From Aphelocoma coerulescens (Eukaryota; Chordata; Aves; Passeriformes; Corvidae), in NCBI RefSeq assembly GCF_041296385.1, contig NC_091022.1, positions 20,045,967-20,109,966 on the forward strand: 64,000 nt of DNA, given 5' to 3'. Positions 1 through 13,204 of the stretch are shown here, piece by piece (within the stretch, counting starts at the first letter, position 1; each line of letters starts with the position of its first letter). The notes under the pieces were generated by a model that was given only the letters and a program-made list of their open reading frames with translations, searched no databases and was not told the DNA's origin. Both the position numbers and the translations under genes were made by a program.

Positions 1-1228
1 CCTGTTTTGTAAGTCATCCTCTTTTTATATCATTCTCTACTCTGTCTTACTTGCAACTCCCATTGTATTAATTACATTTAGTTCAAGTATTCTCCTCTGT
101 GATGAGAAAACTGTGTAACAGATATTTTGTGTAGAGATGTATCAAAAGAAAGTGCATGGATGAGAGACTGGAGATATGTCTGGTTTTCAGCTGTGAGAAT
201 GCTTCAAATGAAGTGAAAACACTGTAGATTTTAGTGGGGCATTAATGATTTCCAAACAGCATCTTTAGCACTGGAACACTGATCCCATCACAGTTACTTT
301 GGCACCTAACTAAGCCCTCACATGAGCTTGGGTCTAGAATGATAAACCTGATCTTGTGTATACCTTTAAGACACCATCAAAACACAAGGAAACAACTGAG
401 TAATTCAACCGACTCTGGAAGAAGTGTGTAAGAACCCCAATCTGTTAAAAAAATAACTGACACTAGATCTGAGGGAAGCCTGGTAAACTTGAGTGCAATT
501 TTCCAGCCTACTTGTGTAATTGTGGTCTTTTCAGTATTTATGACTTAGAAGAAAAATGCACAAGGTAGTCAAAGCATGAGTGGACTTTTTAAAATGCAGA
601 CTTTACAGTTGATGCGAGACATGCAGAATTTGTTCTAGCTTTAAACAAGAGCTTATTTTGCAGATCATTTACAGCTGTGCAAGAAATCACAGGGCCATAC
701 TTTGCCCTGGACTGTGAATGCACTGGATCACACCACAAAGGAGCAGCGAGAGCAGCATTTTCTCTTACACACACACAAAATTCAGTATCCATAGCCAGCA
801 ATCCCTGCAAGCCTGGTAAGGCTTGGAGGTTAGTACACCTGCCCCAGTTCTCAGCAATGCTCCCCAGAGCAGGTGCACAAAGTCTAGGGTTTAGAAAGTC
901 TCCTCACACCTGCGCCTCTTAACTAATGACCCTTTTTGTTTTCTCCTTTTTTGATCTCCTGAGTGTGAGAGATGATGCTGATGCAGCAGACATGCAGGTG
1001 TGGCAGCCCCAAGGAGAGGATAGAGAGGGCATGTGCCTGTGTGTGTGCCTGCCAACAAACCATTGATTTTGTCCTTTATCTTTCTGCAGGTGACTTCTCA
1101 AGGGACTAACAAAAATACTTGCATTTTTAGAAGATTTTGATTTCACTGGAGCCTTACATACATCCACATTTCTTTGAGGCAGGAGGAACCAAGAGGCCCT
1201 TGAACCAATTCAGTTAATCCTGATCCTT
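1..1228. other. Non-coding stretch, no gene seen
   Basis: The frames here are short, occur on both strands and carry no recognisable protein motif. The only structure noted is a small hairpin at 690-709 (cagggc / gccctg arms around an 8-base loop) and a short CA run near 770. I see no gene, RNA gene or identifiable repeat. Confidence 0.6.
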
Positions 1229-1280
1229 GTACTTGAGAAAATACTTGGTTAAGCCTGACCCTAAATATTTTCTCAAGTAC
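1229..1280. repeat. Perfect 15-bp inverted repeat (hairpin)
   Basis: The left arm gtacttgagaaaata (1229-1243) and the right arm tattttctcaagtac (1266-1280) are exact reverse complements separated by 22 bases. A related direct pair, ttaatcctgatcc (1214-1226) and ttaagcctgaccc (1249-1261), straddles the left arm. The structure could be a decayed palindromic transposon, a small hairpin RNA precursor or chance. The pairing is certain; any function is unknown. Confidence 0.8.
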
Positions 1281-4200
1281 TCGCACACTATGATGTCCAC
1301 GGGTGTCAGCTCAAAAACTCTCAGATGAGCTGGATGTTATTTGGCCCAGGCCCTGGAGTGTTGTGGAAGAGCTGAGGAAGGCTATCCTGAGGGATATGAT
1401 AGCTCCCAAATCTTGGTCAATCAAGCAAGTGTGTGAGGCAGACAGTATATACAGTCTGTTTCATTTATTGCATACAAATAATCTTCTTTTGAACTTAGCT
1501 TTTATTCTGCTTATAACACTTCTGTAAGTTAATCCTGATTTGTGGGTATGTTTTCTATTTTCAAGATTAATCTCGAGAAGTAGAAATAAACAGTTCTTCT
1601 CCCGAGTGTCATCCATAAACTCCTGAATTTCATTGTTTATTCATTATTCTGTCTGGGAGCCATGTAAAAATCCTTGTTGTTTGGTAAGGGAGCTAAAATA
1701 CTTCACTCAAAATACTTATGCATACCACATGATTAATAGTGTGCAATAAATATTTTTGTTTGCACAAATACCTGCATTTTAACAAGAAACCCCACACTAC
1801 AAATAGGTAGAGTGAAAAAAAAACCCTGTTTGTATTTAATAGTAATAAACTCTCCTGATAATGTGGTTTGACTGGATACGGATTCTGAATTCAATTGGAT
1901 GTTTATACTCACAAATTCAATGTTGTGTGATCAATGCATAAGATCCTATGGGCAGAATATGTCATATTTTAAATAATCTGAATGGATTAATTTTAAAGTC
2001 ATTTGCCAATAACTTGTAATCAGTATATAATCTTTAATGATGACATTGCTGAACTTTGCCCATAAACCAATAAGTAGTTTAAGAGATACTTCTATTTCAT
2101 AAATTAAACATTATCTGGATAAATACATGTCAGTACAGAAGCATTTGTGTCTCATATCTTTTCCTTGATTTAAATGGGTTCATTCAATATCAGCTAGGTA
2201 GTGAACTTTGAAGCAGAGTCCACTGTAATAATAGTAAAGTTTAATGATGCATAGCTTTGTGAGACTGACAAATTCCCAGCCAAAGTATTGATTCCTGGAG
2301 AATTTATGAAGCACAGGCTCTATTCTATGTCATTACGGTCCATTTTTGGCTGAAAGAATCATGTAAAATAGATTTTTAAATGAGTGGTAATAGCCAGACA
2401 TAAAGAAGGTATTGATGTGTGTCATGAAGGGTGAAATAGCATGCCAGGTAAAGGCATATAACAAATTGCAAACAACAGTGCTGAAATTCCTGCAAATGTA
2501 AATTTGTTTTTAGTTTTAATCAAACCTTTGTTTCAGTAAATACAAATTTTGCCATGGAACTGAAAAAACCCCACCCTTTTAAAAAACATAATTATTTACA
2601 GTTCGATTTCATGCTTCACATTGGAATGTGTCTATAGAATGCATATCTCGCTTACAGACCTGTTAATCAATATGAATTGTGTACTACATTACAACACAAC
2701 TACATCTGAGATTATTAGGGAAAAAAATCAAATGCACATATTTCTGCTTACTTGAGCAATATGTGAAAATTAATAGCTTGAACCTCCACAGAACTGGCTG
2801 TTAAAAGACAGGATACTTTTTTTCCCTTTATTTCTTTTTTTAAAAGAGAGTTTTAATAATACTATCTGAGGTATTTTCCAATAAGGTAAACCCAAATTGT
2901 GGCACAAACTTGAAATGGGAATAAAATCTGAAACTGCAAAGGAACTGACAAAAAGATAGGGAAAGAGAACTGTTGATTGGGTTACCGGGGCTTTAAAAGA
3001 AAGTAACACTGCATTTTAATTGCATTCCAAAAACCTCTTTTTGATCTAGCAAGAGGTCACCTAGGTCTAACAATGCAAGGGACCTTCATAGTCCAGACGT
3101 AAATATATCTCCCACACACCCAGAAGCGCCCTGAGAATTAGCTAAATCCTCCTCAGAGCAGCTGCTTTTCAACAATTCAGGAGTTTATCAGCCTAATAAA
3201 AAGAGTAGCTAGCAGGAAAAAAGGCTGACAGTCTCAATAGGCTCTTCTGTGCCCTAGTGGGGCTGAAGAACTCTTCAAGGTCTTAGTCAACACTGAACAG
3301 AGGGCTCTGAACTGGCACACATCTATCCCACAAACAAGCTGCAAAACCCAGAGAGGTCATTCTTTCCAGAAATGGTTTTCCCAGGCAGAATGCAAGTCGA
3401 TTCAAAGAAAGTAGGTTGCATCCAGGTGCAAGGTTGGAACAAATAAACTTTCAGGCTCAGAGAAGCAGGGGAAAAAAGTTCCCACCTGTCATATAGTCTA
3501 ATAGTAATACTATTTACTTCACTTCCAGTTCCAATCTTACTATTTATGTATTCTGTATGTTCACTATGATTTCTAAAAGCAGACCTCATCTCTCAAATGC
3601 AGCATTTTTGTCGGACTAAATTTTGGCTTATTTTTTTTACAACAATTTCAAGAACCTGTCTGGGCATACTGAAAACACGTATGATAGCAATTCCACTGCC
3701 TTTATTTTTTTAAATTTGTTATTCTTTTTTAAACTAAGTTTCCACAGGACATTTCACTTTAATTCCCATCTCCATGCCTTTTACCTGTGAAGACTTTTAA
3801 AATTGCTGTAATATAACAACTTTTATGTGTTAATGAGCAAACATATAGTATGCATAAGAGAACATAATTATTGTACCTGACTACAACAAATCAACTTTAC
3901 TAAAACAGAACTGTCCTTTTATCAACAACATTAACTGCTGAAAGGGGAAAGTAAGTCTATTTAATGGCATATTAGATTCAGTAAATAAGCTATTCTACAA
4001 TTACTAACTCACTTGATGACAGGTGTCCAAAGAACCACCTTTGATCACTGACAAGGCCCCACAAAATCATATGAACTATGATAAATACCTATAATTAACA
4101 GTATGAAGTTATTTCTGACCTACAGCAAACAGATGACATCATATTCAACAGAATTTTCAGTCTGTTTACTTACTGATCCATGTGTTTCATTTGGGCTTAA

Positions 4201-6214
4201 AGTTTTCTGGACTGATTTTCTAAACTTCATGCATGCATCTTCATGTATAAAAAGAAATTTATAGCATAGCTTAATTTTAATGTATAATTACTGCAATTTG
4301 CACATGCAATTTTATTTTAACATTGCCTTTGTAATGTTACTGTCCAGTTTTTACATTTGGCCCCACAAAAAAAAAACAACCTGCTGAACACTCAGATAGA
4401 AAGCATATTACTGAACTTCTTGTATATTCCCACATCTTTGCTATCAGGATCCATCCTTAACAATTTTTTTTGCTATAACTGAAAGATACTCTAGCTAGCA
4501 AAATAAAAACCTAGTCAATGTTCCTCACTTACCCCAAATTTCACTACAAAAGTGCTCTGGGAATTTATCCTTTCCAGGCTAAGCTAAACTGAATTTAACA
4601 ATTTAAATGCATACAAGTAGACAATACACAAGTAGTTAATACACATCAATAGTCTGTGGAAGTAAAACTCTATATGCCACTTATTTGAGTGTGTAAACTC
4701 TCAGTTATTTTCATGCAAACCCAACTTCACTGGAGTTATCATAGATTCACATTTCTGTAAATAATATAATTTAAAATCAGATTTTAACACACCAACATTT
4801 TTTGGGGGGGTAGGAAAGAAACATTAGTGATAGACTTAAAAGTATTTATGGCTAGAATGAGTAAATTTCAAATTGAAGAAAACACACAACCTCTCTGACA
4901 ATGAACTGCAGGCCCACCAGAAAGAGGGTGCATTGGAAAATACCCCTGATTGCACGTGTAGGAAGTAAAGCAGAACCTACATCCACATAAACAGTCAAAA
5001 AAGCCCTCTATCTTGCTTTAGGGTATTGGTCAAATGAAACAGCTATTTAAAGATACCAATGTTGAAACCAAAAGTGCTTAAATATTCTTTGTCTTCATAA
5101 AGCTGTCACTTTAAAGATAGACTTCACCATCAACATCTGAAACAAAGTCTATTCCCCTGCAAGTTTCCATTGGTCTTTATTTTATATATGGACTTAAATG
5201 AACAGAACAGAGCCCTGAATCACTGCAGCAGAATGTCAATCTTTCACTTTTACTTTGTGCTGAGCCAGACTTTTTTTGTCTGGACTGATGTAATGCAACC
5301 TTGAAACCCTCTCTGGTTGTCCATGGTCTTGTCACTCAGTAGCACCAAGCAAGCAGAGTAGTGTCTGAACACACTCGCTCATTGTTGTTACAGCTGGTGT
5401 TGCAAATGCAAGGCCTGAAAAAATGTTGCTTGGCTGGGTACTCCTCACTGTAAAAAAAAATTTTGTTGAGTATGTTGGGCCATTGATGGGCCACATGTTG
5501 TGTTAGGTTTAGGAGAGAACAAAAATGACCTTCACTGAACAGAGCTGCTTTATCTGCAGCTACAAATCAAGGCCACTGAGCAAAAGTATAGTTCCTATAG
5601 CTGCCAAAGAGAGGAATACTGTGCATTTCACAGGCAAACAAAGACCTTTGTGAAGAAAGGTTTCTTTCCATCTGCACTCCAAAGTACAGAATATGAGTTT
5701 TGGTAATTCTTCCACACAGAATTCTGTTTGATATATGTTTATTTCATGTTACTTGAACCTACTTTAGTGGAAAAAAGGTAAAATAATATTTCCCACAGGA
5801 TATACTTTTACTCTCATGAATGGATATAAGCAAACTGCTTTCCAAAGGAACAGCAGGTCACAGCTTACCTAACACGATTCACCACAGAGGTTAAGAGGAA
5901 TGATTGCTTTCTGCATGACCAGATTTCCCTGTTATTTGTCATATATACTGCTCTCATCAAACTGGAATGTGAGATCTAGATGTAGCTGTAATGGGATCTT
6001 CTTTGATTATGTAACTCAATAAAAATTATTGCTTAAGCAATAGACAGGAAGTACCACACCATACAGCTGACCATCATAGTTTAACAATGTTAAAATTATA
6101 TACAGCCATATCAAAAGACCAGCAAATTCTGTTAGATGCTTTGAAAATGAAGACTTCCATAGAATTTTCAGAAAAAAGGATGGGAAGGTCCAATATAAGA
6201 CATCTAGCCCTTTC
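1281..6214. other. Non-coding stretch, no gene seen
   Basis: This is nearly 5 kb of A+T-rich sequence whose open frames stay below 90 codons. It holds a small hairpin at 5265-5283 (ccagac / gtctgg around a T7 loop), a G7 run near 4805 and short A runs. Sequence around 5225-5430 is less decayed in appearance, but I cannot assign it a role. No gene or recognisable repeat is visible. Confidence 0.6.
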
Positions 6215-6232
6215 TTTTTTTTTTTTTTTTTT
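6215..6232. repeat. Poly(T) tract, 18 bases
   Basis: An uninterrupted run of T follows 'tttc'. It could be the tail of a minus-strand retroposed sequence, but no recognisable body or target-site duplication flanks it, so it is recorded only as a homopolymer. Confidence 0.9.
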
Positions 6233-6619
6233 GCTAGTCAGCCATAAAGGTATGGCCTACAATCTCTGCCAAAAATAAGAAGTCATCCAAACTGTAAAAG
6301 CAAAAGAGTAAATACACATAATATTTCATAATACCATAATGCTAGTGCATATTTAGTCTCCCTAGGAATGTATGTGAAACAAATTAACAAAATTGGTTTC
6401 AAATTATTTTTTGCATATTTTCTAAATTGTTTCAGAGTCAGGCTTGGTAATGATGATGAATATATCTTGTGTACCTTAAAAATATTCAAAGATATAGTAC
6501 ATTCTATATTTTATTGCAAATTCTCTATATATCTAAGGTAAAGAATTAAAATAATAATAAACAATGAACTCTTCAGAAAAAAGATTCTAGTACATATGTT
6601 CCATAAAGCTACACACTCA

Positions 6620-6647
6620 AAGCATGTATATATATGTACACATGCTT
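6620..6647. repeat. AT-rich hairpin with 8-bp arms
   Basis: The arms aagcatgt (6620-6627) and acatgctt (6640-6647) are perfect reverse complements around a TA-rich centre. A palindrome of this kind is common in A+T-rich DNA and needs no functional explanation. Confidence 0.6.
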
Positions 6648-8470
6648 AGGCAATATATACAATAAAAAACATCTGGAATATTCACAACAAAAAGACTTAG
6701 AAGATTCACAAACTTTAAAGGAACTCTACAGTAAAAAATAAACTCTGATCACTATCATCTTTTTAAAAGTTATTTATGTGAAATAGAGCATTATGTTTTT
6801 CTGACAAGTGGAAAACTTACACATGCAAGGTTCTCAACTTAGTTTCTTCATTTTCACTTTATTACAATTGCTAACTTCTCTTTTACTTATGAAGATATAC
6901 TCCAGACATATCCCACTATATAATGAATATCAAGTACATTCCTTCACTGATATCTGTATCTATATGTCAATACAATGGCTTTGTAATGAATGTGTTTTAG
7001 GATGTGTGTGTGTTATGGGGGGCAATTATCTTGTCAAGCGTAAGACATACTGAAGAGAAAAAGAGTGCAAATTGCACTCGATAGCCTTAAAAGCAGTATT
7101 CTGCTCATAACATGTTACACATACCCCTGGAAATGGGCCAAAATGAACTCTTCCCTGAGGTCTGCATTTTGTGCCTGATAAGGAATAATCAGTCTCATGT
7201 TATATAAATGCAGGTGACAGCCTATGTGCTACATAATGCAGATATAAACCAAAGTGATGATACAAACCCCTCTATTAGATGTAGATTAATGTCACTAAAC
7301 ATTATTTTCCAAAGGTCACGGTCTCCAGTATACTTCTGGTTTTGGCAAGGCTACATTATTGATAAAAAAGCTCCCACTCAAATATTATAGAAGACCTACT
7401 ACTCGGCTTGACTTGCTATTTTTGCTTTCTGAAAGATAATGTTATGTCACTCTAACTACAAATCTAAAGCATTCATATCTGTTAAAAGCCACTCAAAGAT
7501 CTTTAGACTTTTAGCAAAAAAAAAGTGTATCTCAACAGTGCTTACACTGATAAAGTTTACTACGGACTGGACTGGAACAAGCTTTTCAAGTATCACACCA
7601 AGTATATCCACTCTGGAAAGGATGAGTTACATAAATCACCTATCACTGCAAACACAAGATTTTTTGCACAGTCCTCCACCCATCATCATCACTCTATCAG
7701 ATCCTCTGGCCCTGGACAAGGCTGTGACCATCCTTCTCCATATCAGTGATGATCTGGAGAAGAGGCAAGAAATGCATGTGTGCAATCACAGTGGTTAGCA
7801 GAACTGGAATACAAATCCCAGTGACCTCACCATTGCCCCGTATTTTTGTAACATCATAGCAAAAGATGTTGAAAGACAGCTAAAAGAAGGCTGGTGAAAT
7901 GTGTTTGGGATGTTAATTGGATGTCCTCTGAAGCATAAGCAGTAGTGTGGTGAAAGGCATGAAAATTCCCATTTGCAGAAATATCCAGTAGGAACTAAAG
8001 AAACTGGCATCATGGCTAGTTGGAGGCAGGAGTTCACACCTTGAAACAGCAGTAATAAAAGTCTAAATCAAACCATTTCATCTATTAGGACTATGTTCTG
8101 CCACTGTGCAATGCATAGAACTGTTGAAGGTTCACGGAATATTTTATAAAGAACATCAGTGTCAGAACATCAGTTCCTACTAGGCAAAAGAGTTTAACAA
8201 TCTCATTAGAGAGCTACTGAATATTTATTTTTAAGTGTCCTACTGGTTTAGGAGGTAAAATATTAAGCAGTTTCTCTCACATTACAACAGAATATTTGCT
8301 TACTGTTCAAGAAAAACTAAAGATTTGAGTAATGATACTTCATATTCTTTTCTTAACAAGTCATAAACACGGATATTAGTTCCCTCTTGAAAAAATATAT
8401 ATATTTAATATCTGGAAAAGCCAATTAAACAACTTCCAGAGTGTCTTTTTCACCAAATAGATCTTTAAGA
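6648..8470. other. Non-coding stretch with an unexplained pair of overlapping frames
   Basis: Two plus-strand frames overlap at about 7439-7798 (119 codons) and 7525-7749 (74 codons). Neither shows a known motif, and the only low-complexity feature is a four-histidine run. I take both as chance frames or a very old pseudogene. The rest of the stretch is A+T-rich with nothing identifiable. Confidence 0.5.
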
Positions 8471-8525
8471 CTCCAAGGGCCTGATTCTCCCTTGATATGC
8501 CTTGTACAATTTCCCACTCCCTTTA
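8471..8525. repeat. Possible relic of an ancient amniote repeat
   Basis: The words 'gggcctgattctccc' and a following pyrimidine-rich segment resemble the edge of an old palindromic element common in bird and reptile genomes, whose core is 'cattgacttcaatgg'. The core itself is not preserved here. The assignment is from memory of the motif and is weak. Confidence 0.25.
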
Positions 8526-11500
8526 TATAAATTAATAAATGAGCAGCATGACTCTAGGTTGTGATGAATAGCTCTGCTCACCACCAAGTATCCCATTACA
8601 TCATCTTTTGGACTATTTCTCATCTTGGCCATTTTGAATGGCAGGATTTTGGCAACCTGTCTTCTACTGAAATACAGAGCAAACACAAGAGTGTCTTTCC
8701 AAGGGAATTTTTTTCTTCAGTTTTGTCAGATGCCATAACACCTCACAGTGCAAGACAGACTAAAGTCATGTCAATCTCTCAGTTATTCACTTCTAATCAC
8801 ACAACTTTATCTTGGTTCCCAGACTACAGCTGCCTGAGAAGCCAACACAGGGCTCCTGCTGTTCCTGTTCCTGCATGAGCAAAGCAAAACCAGTCCCTTA
8901 TCTCCACTTAGGACACTGAATATAAGCAGGGTCGGCACATGCTGGAGAGGGGGAATTTAATTTTTACATGCTTGCAAAATACTGCAGCAGTTTACCAGTC
9001 TAACTGATGTATTTTTGATGCCTCCTTGTTCCTCATCCCTTGGAATTGTAAACTTTTTTGAGGTGGTTAAAATGCTTCCTTTAAGTCTGTACTTTGTACA
9101 TGACTACAGTTGAGAGTTGTGATCTTACATTGACTAGATAAGAGTACTGCTGCCTCAGTTCAAGTCCAAGATAGGTAGTCTGATAATCCACAAACTCTTA
9201 AGTGGCAGTGAGCTCTCAGAATTTAATTCCAGAGATCAGTGCATCCAGGCAAAATGGGTTTATGAATCTCATCAAGGAAATATTCACAGTTACTGTTGGT
9301 TATCAGTGCTACTGCAAGTTTAATTGTTCTCAAGGCGTTCAGAGTTTCTGAGTGGATGACTTCTAATTGCTGTTGCATCAGAATGAATAAACAGTTCTTG
9401 GGCAAAGAACTATGATCCCAGACAGACAGATATTGCTGAACACTGCTCAAAGCAATCTGCATTGCACACCTGCATCTTTGGAGGGGTTTTATAGTTGTTT
9501 TATATTTAACACTATCAATAGCCCTCTCTTTCTATCCATGGGCAATAAACAGAGTATTTGAAATGACTGAAGTTTCTTTACTTGTTTATTCACCTATCTG
9601 TCTGCAGGTCTGATGTACTGTCTTTAGAAAATAACACTGATGGGAGTGGTTGATCAAGTTCATTATTTTTATAAGTGAATTTGAGCTTAACTCTGATGTT
9701 TTGCATGTGAGACCTGTTCTTACATTGATATTAAAGAAAAAATGAGGTTCTGGGGCCAGGCTGTTTTCTGGCTCTGTTTTACTTTTTAACATTTATTTTA
9801 AAATTGTTTAAAGTTTTCTCTTAATCATGTAAACTAGAAAAATATGAACTAGAAATCAAATAATGTCAAATGCATTATACTTATAGTTAACATTTTTTGT
9901 CAATATCATGGTGTAATGTGAACAATTGATTCAACAACATTTGTAAAAAGCAGAAATAAAAGCAAAGTGTTAGGAATTGCTGCTGTGAAACAGAAAATTT
10001 AATTTTTTTGAAGCTCTCTTACCCATTTTTTTTTGTCTACTTGCCTTGCCCAGCTTTTTGATGAAAGAGTCACTTTTAAAGAAATACAAAGTTCAGACTT
10101 CCTATTCACAAGCAAGCTCCCTCTTCAGTTGTGACAATCTTTCAAATCTGCATCTGGATTTAAACCTGGGGAAAATCCCATTTAGTCTCAAATTTAAATG
10201 AATCTACTAAAAGAGTTTTAAAAGTACAACCTGACCTTGACAATTTAGAATTTTGGAACCTGGTTTTAGTCTTCTTCTGGAAAGGTTTTAATTCAAGGAT
10301 GGATGTGAAGGTCCAGAAAAGAAGTTTAAAATTATTGATGGGTGTGGGACAGGGTGATACCCAAGAGGAAGGCTTCACAGTCTGCTTTGGAAATTAGTCA
10401 GTCCAACCAAAGCCAAACAGACAATACAAACTCCACCTCAGTGACTAAGACTTGATAAATTCTGCTAGTGTTGAGGTTTCCATTGCAATTACATCTCCTC
10501 TTCAAATAAACAGTATGATGCTCATTTAAAATAAATTAACCTGTTATTCCATCTAATGCATTTGAAACTGGAGTACTCACTCTCCCTGAGGAAGCAATTG
10601 TTGTTGCTTTCCTTGAGCAGTCTGTATTTCTTCAGTGATGGCAGAGAGGAAACGTTCTGCCTGAAACATCCTGGCATAGTCTGTGCTGCTAAAGTAAAAG
10701 AAATGATAACCTAAAGGACAACTCCCTTTTTTTGCACCTATGAACAATTAAATGTACTGCTGGCTGCAATGCTATTGCTCCATTCCTCACAGAGCAGCAC
10801 TACTTAATGCCTCCTGACAATTACAAAAACAAGTAAGTCAGGATCATCCTGAACTGAATTATGCTAACACACAACTGAGGATAAATTTGGCCTTGATGAG
10901 TCTCTCTTTACTCAACACTTCATGTTGTTTTATTCAGCCTGTCCCATTTCTTGCTTAATCTCACCTGGGATTATTCTGACTCCTGTAGGCTGACCTGGAG
11001 AGAGACACCAAAAAATAGTTTTTTGGTGCATTGAATGCTATTTGTGTGTTATATATTGGTACTCATTCACATATTCTCTTTCACTAAGATGATTGCCCCC
11101 AACAGTTTTTCCAAGGTTTTCTGTATTTCCAGCATCCCTACTGTCTACATCCAAGGGCCATTAAATCAGTCATTAAAATTTGCTTTTAGCTACATCTTAC
11201 TGCACAAACACACACTGCAAATGACCTTTGCTTAAAAGTGAACAGGGCCCTTAATATATATCAGAGAACTCCAATTATGCACATGATTTCTTTAATATTG
11301 TACCTTTGGCCAGAAACTGAAAGTCATTTGTCTGCAGTTTGAAGCTACTGGTCAGACAACACTGCCAAAACCCCTGAGTTCTGTTCAAATAGGGTTCAAC
11401 TCCCATTTCCTATTACTGTGATTGATACATCCTGCACAAGGAAAACACAGCTAAAGCATTAACTATTTCATGGGAAACAGTAGCTCAACTTCACATAACT

Positions 11501-11790
11501 TTCCTGCTTTCTGTTTTCCTGGTTTTGTTGGTGGCTGTGGCTGTGAGTGTCTGTGTGTGCATGCACACACCTAATCTCTGCAATATTTCAGAAATTCTCT
11601 CCAATCCTCCTGGTCTGCTCTAGTGAGCATCTCATTAAGCCTCTGAAGGGCTCACTTGTGTTGCACTAGCCTTGACATGTTACACAGTCTTAGGAAGTGG
11701 AAGGCAAAACACAAATTGTCAAAACCATCAAAGGAATAGCTTTTTTAATTTTATATAATTTGGAAAATATCAGTGTTAATTAAAAAGAAA
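8526..11790. other. Non-coding stretch, no gene seen
   Basis: Open frames are below 80 codons on both strands and unrecognised. Short TG/CA alternation occurs near 11545-11570. No RNA gene, transposon or splice-bracketed open segment stands out. Confidence 0.6.
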
Positions 11791-11896
11791 CCTCCCCCCC
11801 CCCCCAAAAAAAAAAAACCAAAAAAAAACCCAAAAAAAACCCCCAAACAACCAAACAAAACAAACCATAAAACAAACCTCAAACAAAAACAACCCT
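11791..11896. repeat. C-run/A-run simple-sequence tract
   Basis: A run of 12 C (11794-11805) is followed directly by 12 A, then by alternating blocks of several A and two to five C, decaying into CAAA/CCAAA words. The plus strand contains almost only A and C for about 100 bases. Similar tracts occur at 36108-36216 and 50687-50772, and in the complementary orientation at 27785-27892 and 56244-56310. Confidence 0.85.
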
Positions 11897-13179
11897 ACAA
11901 AATGTCTTGAACCAGGCAGGAACTTTTCCTTCCCTCACAAACCTAGAAAAGAAAATTCACCTTTGAAAATCCTCTTTATCAGCTTTCCATGGTTACCAGA
12001 AATTATAGACCATGGACTGTCTTGCAAACTTCTTTTATACACACTTCTTTTCGTAATGTCTGATTCAACACTCTGTCATCTGGAAAATCTCCCACTGACT
12101 TCAATGCACTTTTACCTAAGCAAGGTCTGAGTAAAGACTGCAGAATACAGTCCATAAGCTTTAAAAATACACTGTGTACCTTTGAGGAGGATAATCTTTC
12201 TCTCTTTATACACCCTGTGCCAAGTTGGACCTGGCACTGACAGGATTTTTGCTATTAGCAGACAACAGGGACTAGGTTAAAAATAGTGTAGCCATGAGAA
12301 AGTAATGATTCTGATTAAGTAAATTCCATTGAACTCTTTCTAGTAAGCATTATTCAGGTCATGAATGCTAATTTGTCCTGCAGGGGGCTGTGGGTAATTA
12401 CCCAGAAAAACTATCAGCTTTATTGAGTTGCTACAAAATAGTGTTACTGAATGGAATGCTCTGTAAAGGGACACAACCTTGATATGTGTCTGTAGAACTG
12501 AACAGTCTTTTTCTGAAGAGATCATAAGCTGGACCAAAATCATAGTAACTTTACTTTGGATTAGGATACATTCTAGGCTACTTTTATGTTTCTCTTAAGT
12601 AAAATTAACATGCAAAATTATGCAGCACAGAAGTGCCACTATGACACCTAGAGCAAATTTAGCGTTCTGCATATTTAAAGTTGTGTAGAATCAGAACCAT
12701 CTTAAAAAAATGAAGCAAATGTGGCACATTGGCTGCGTTCCAGCAGTCACATAGAACTGCTGACATTAGTAAAATCTAGATAATTTAGTCCCATATGGGA
12801 ATCCATACCACAATTATATTGTCCCTGTTCCGACACAGTCCTGATTTTGCACTTCTTTAAACCTAGCTTTTTATAATTTTAATTCCCTCCACCAATAAAG
12901 CAATTTGCATTCACACAGCCTTCTCTGCTAAGTGAGAGTGAAGAAGAAATCTGTTACATGACCTTGGTCTGTTTTGCAGTTGATTACAAGGAAACAAAGT
13001 CTTCAGCTAAACTGTTCTCTCATCTGTTTTTAATTGATGTAGAACATTGCACTCCAAACCATAGCAGAGAACTAAACAAGTAGCACACCATGGTAGGTGA
13101 CAATTCACTTTCAGTTAAAGAATGCATGTGTGAGGAAAATTCCCTTGCATGGAAAGAGATGTAGCACACACACTGGAAG
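11897..13179. other. Non-coding stretch with one repeat relic
   Basis: A relic of the palindromic repeat family lies at 12090-12160 and is described separately. Sequence around 12725-12840 keeps a few CpG sites and may be constrained, but I have no stronger evidence. No gene is visible. Confidence 0.5.
12090..12160. repeat. Relic of the 'actgacttcaatg' palindromic repeat family
   Basis: The core cccactgacttcaatg (12091-12106) is followed by 'gagtaaagactgcagaatacag', which resembles the 'gtaaag..tgcaggat' flank of an ancient interspersed element frequent in birds and turtles. The copy is degraded, and the orientation is ambiguous because the element is palindromic. The family recognition is from memory of the motif. 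Confidence 0.4.
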
Positions 13180-13204
13180 TTTCCCCAGGTATAAACCTGG
13201 GAAA
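13180..13204. repeat. Small hairpin, 9-10 bp stem
   Basis: The arms tttccccagg (13180-13189) and cctgggaaa (13196-13204) pair with a single bulged C around the loop tataaa. It is compact and GC-containing. No promoter or RNA gene context is seen around it. Confidence 0.6.
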
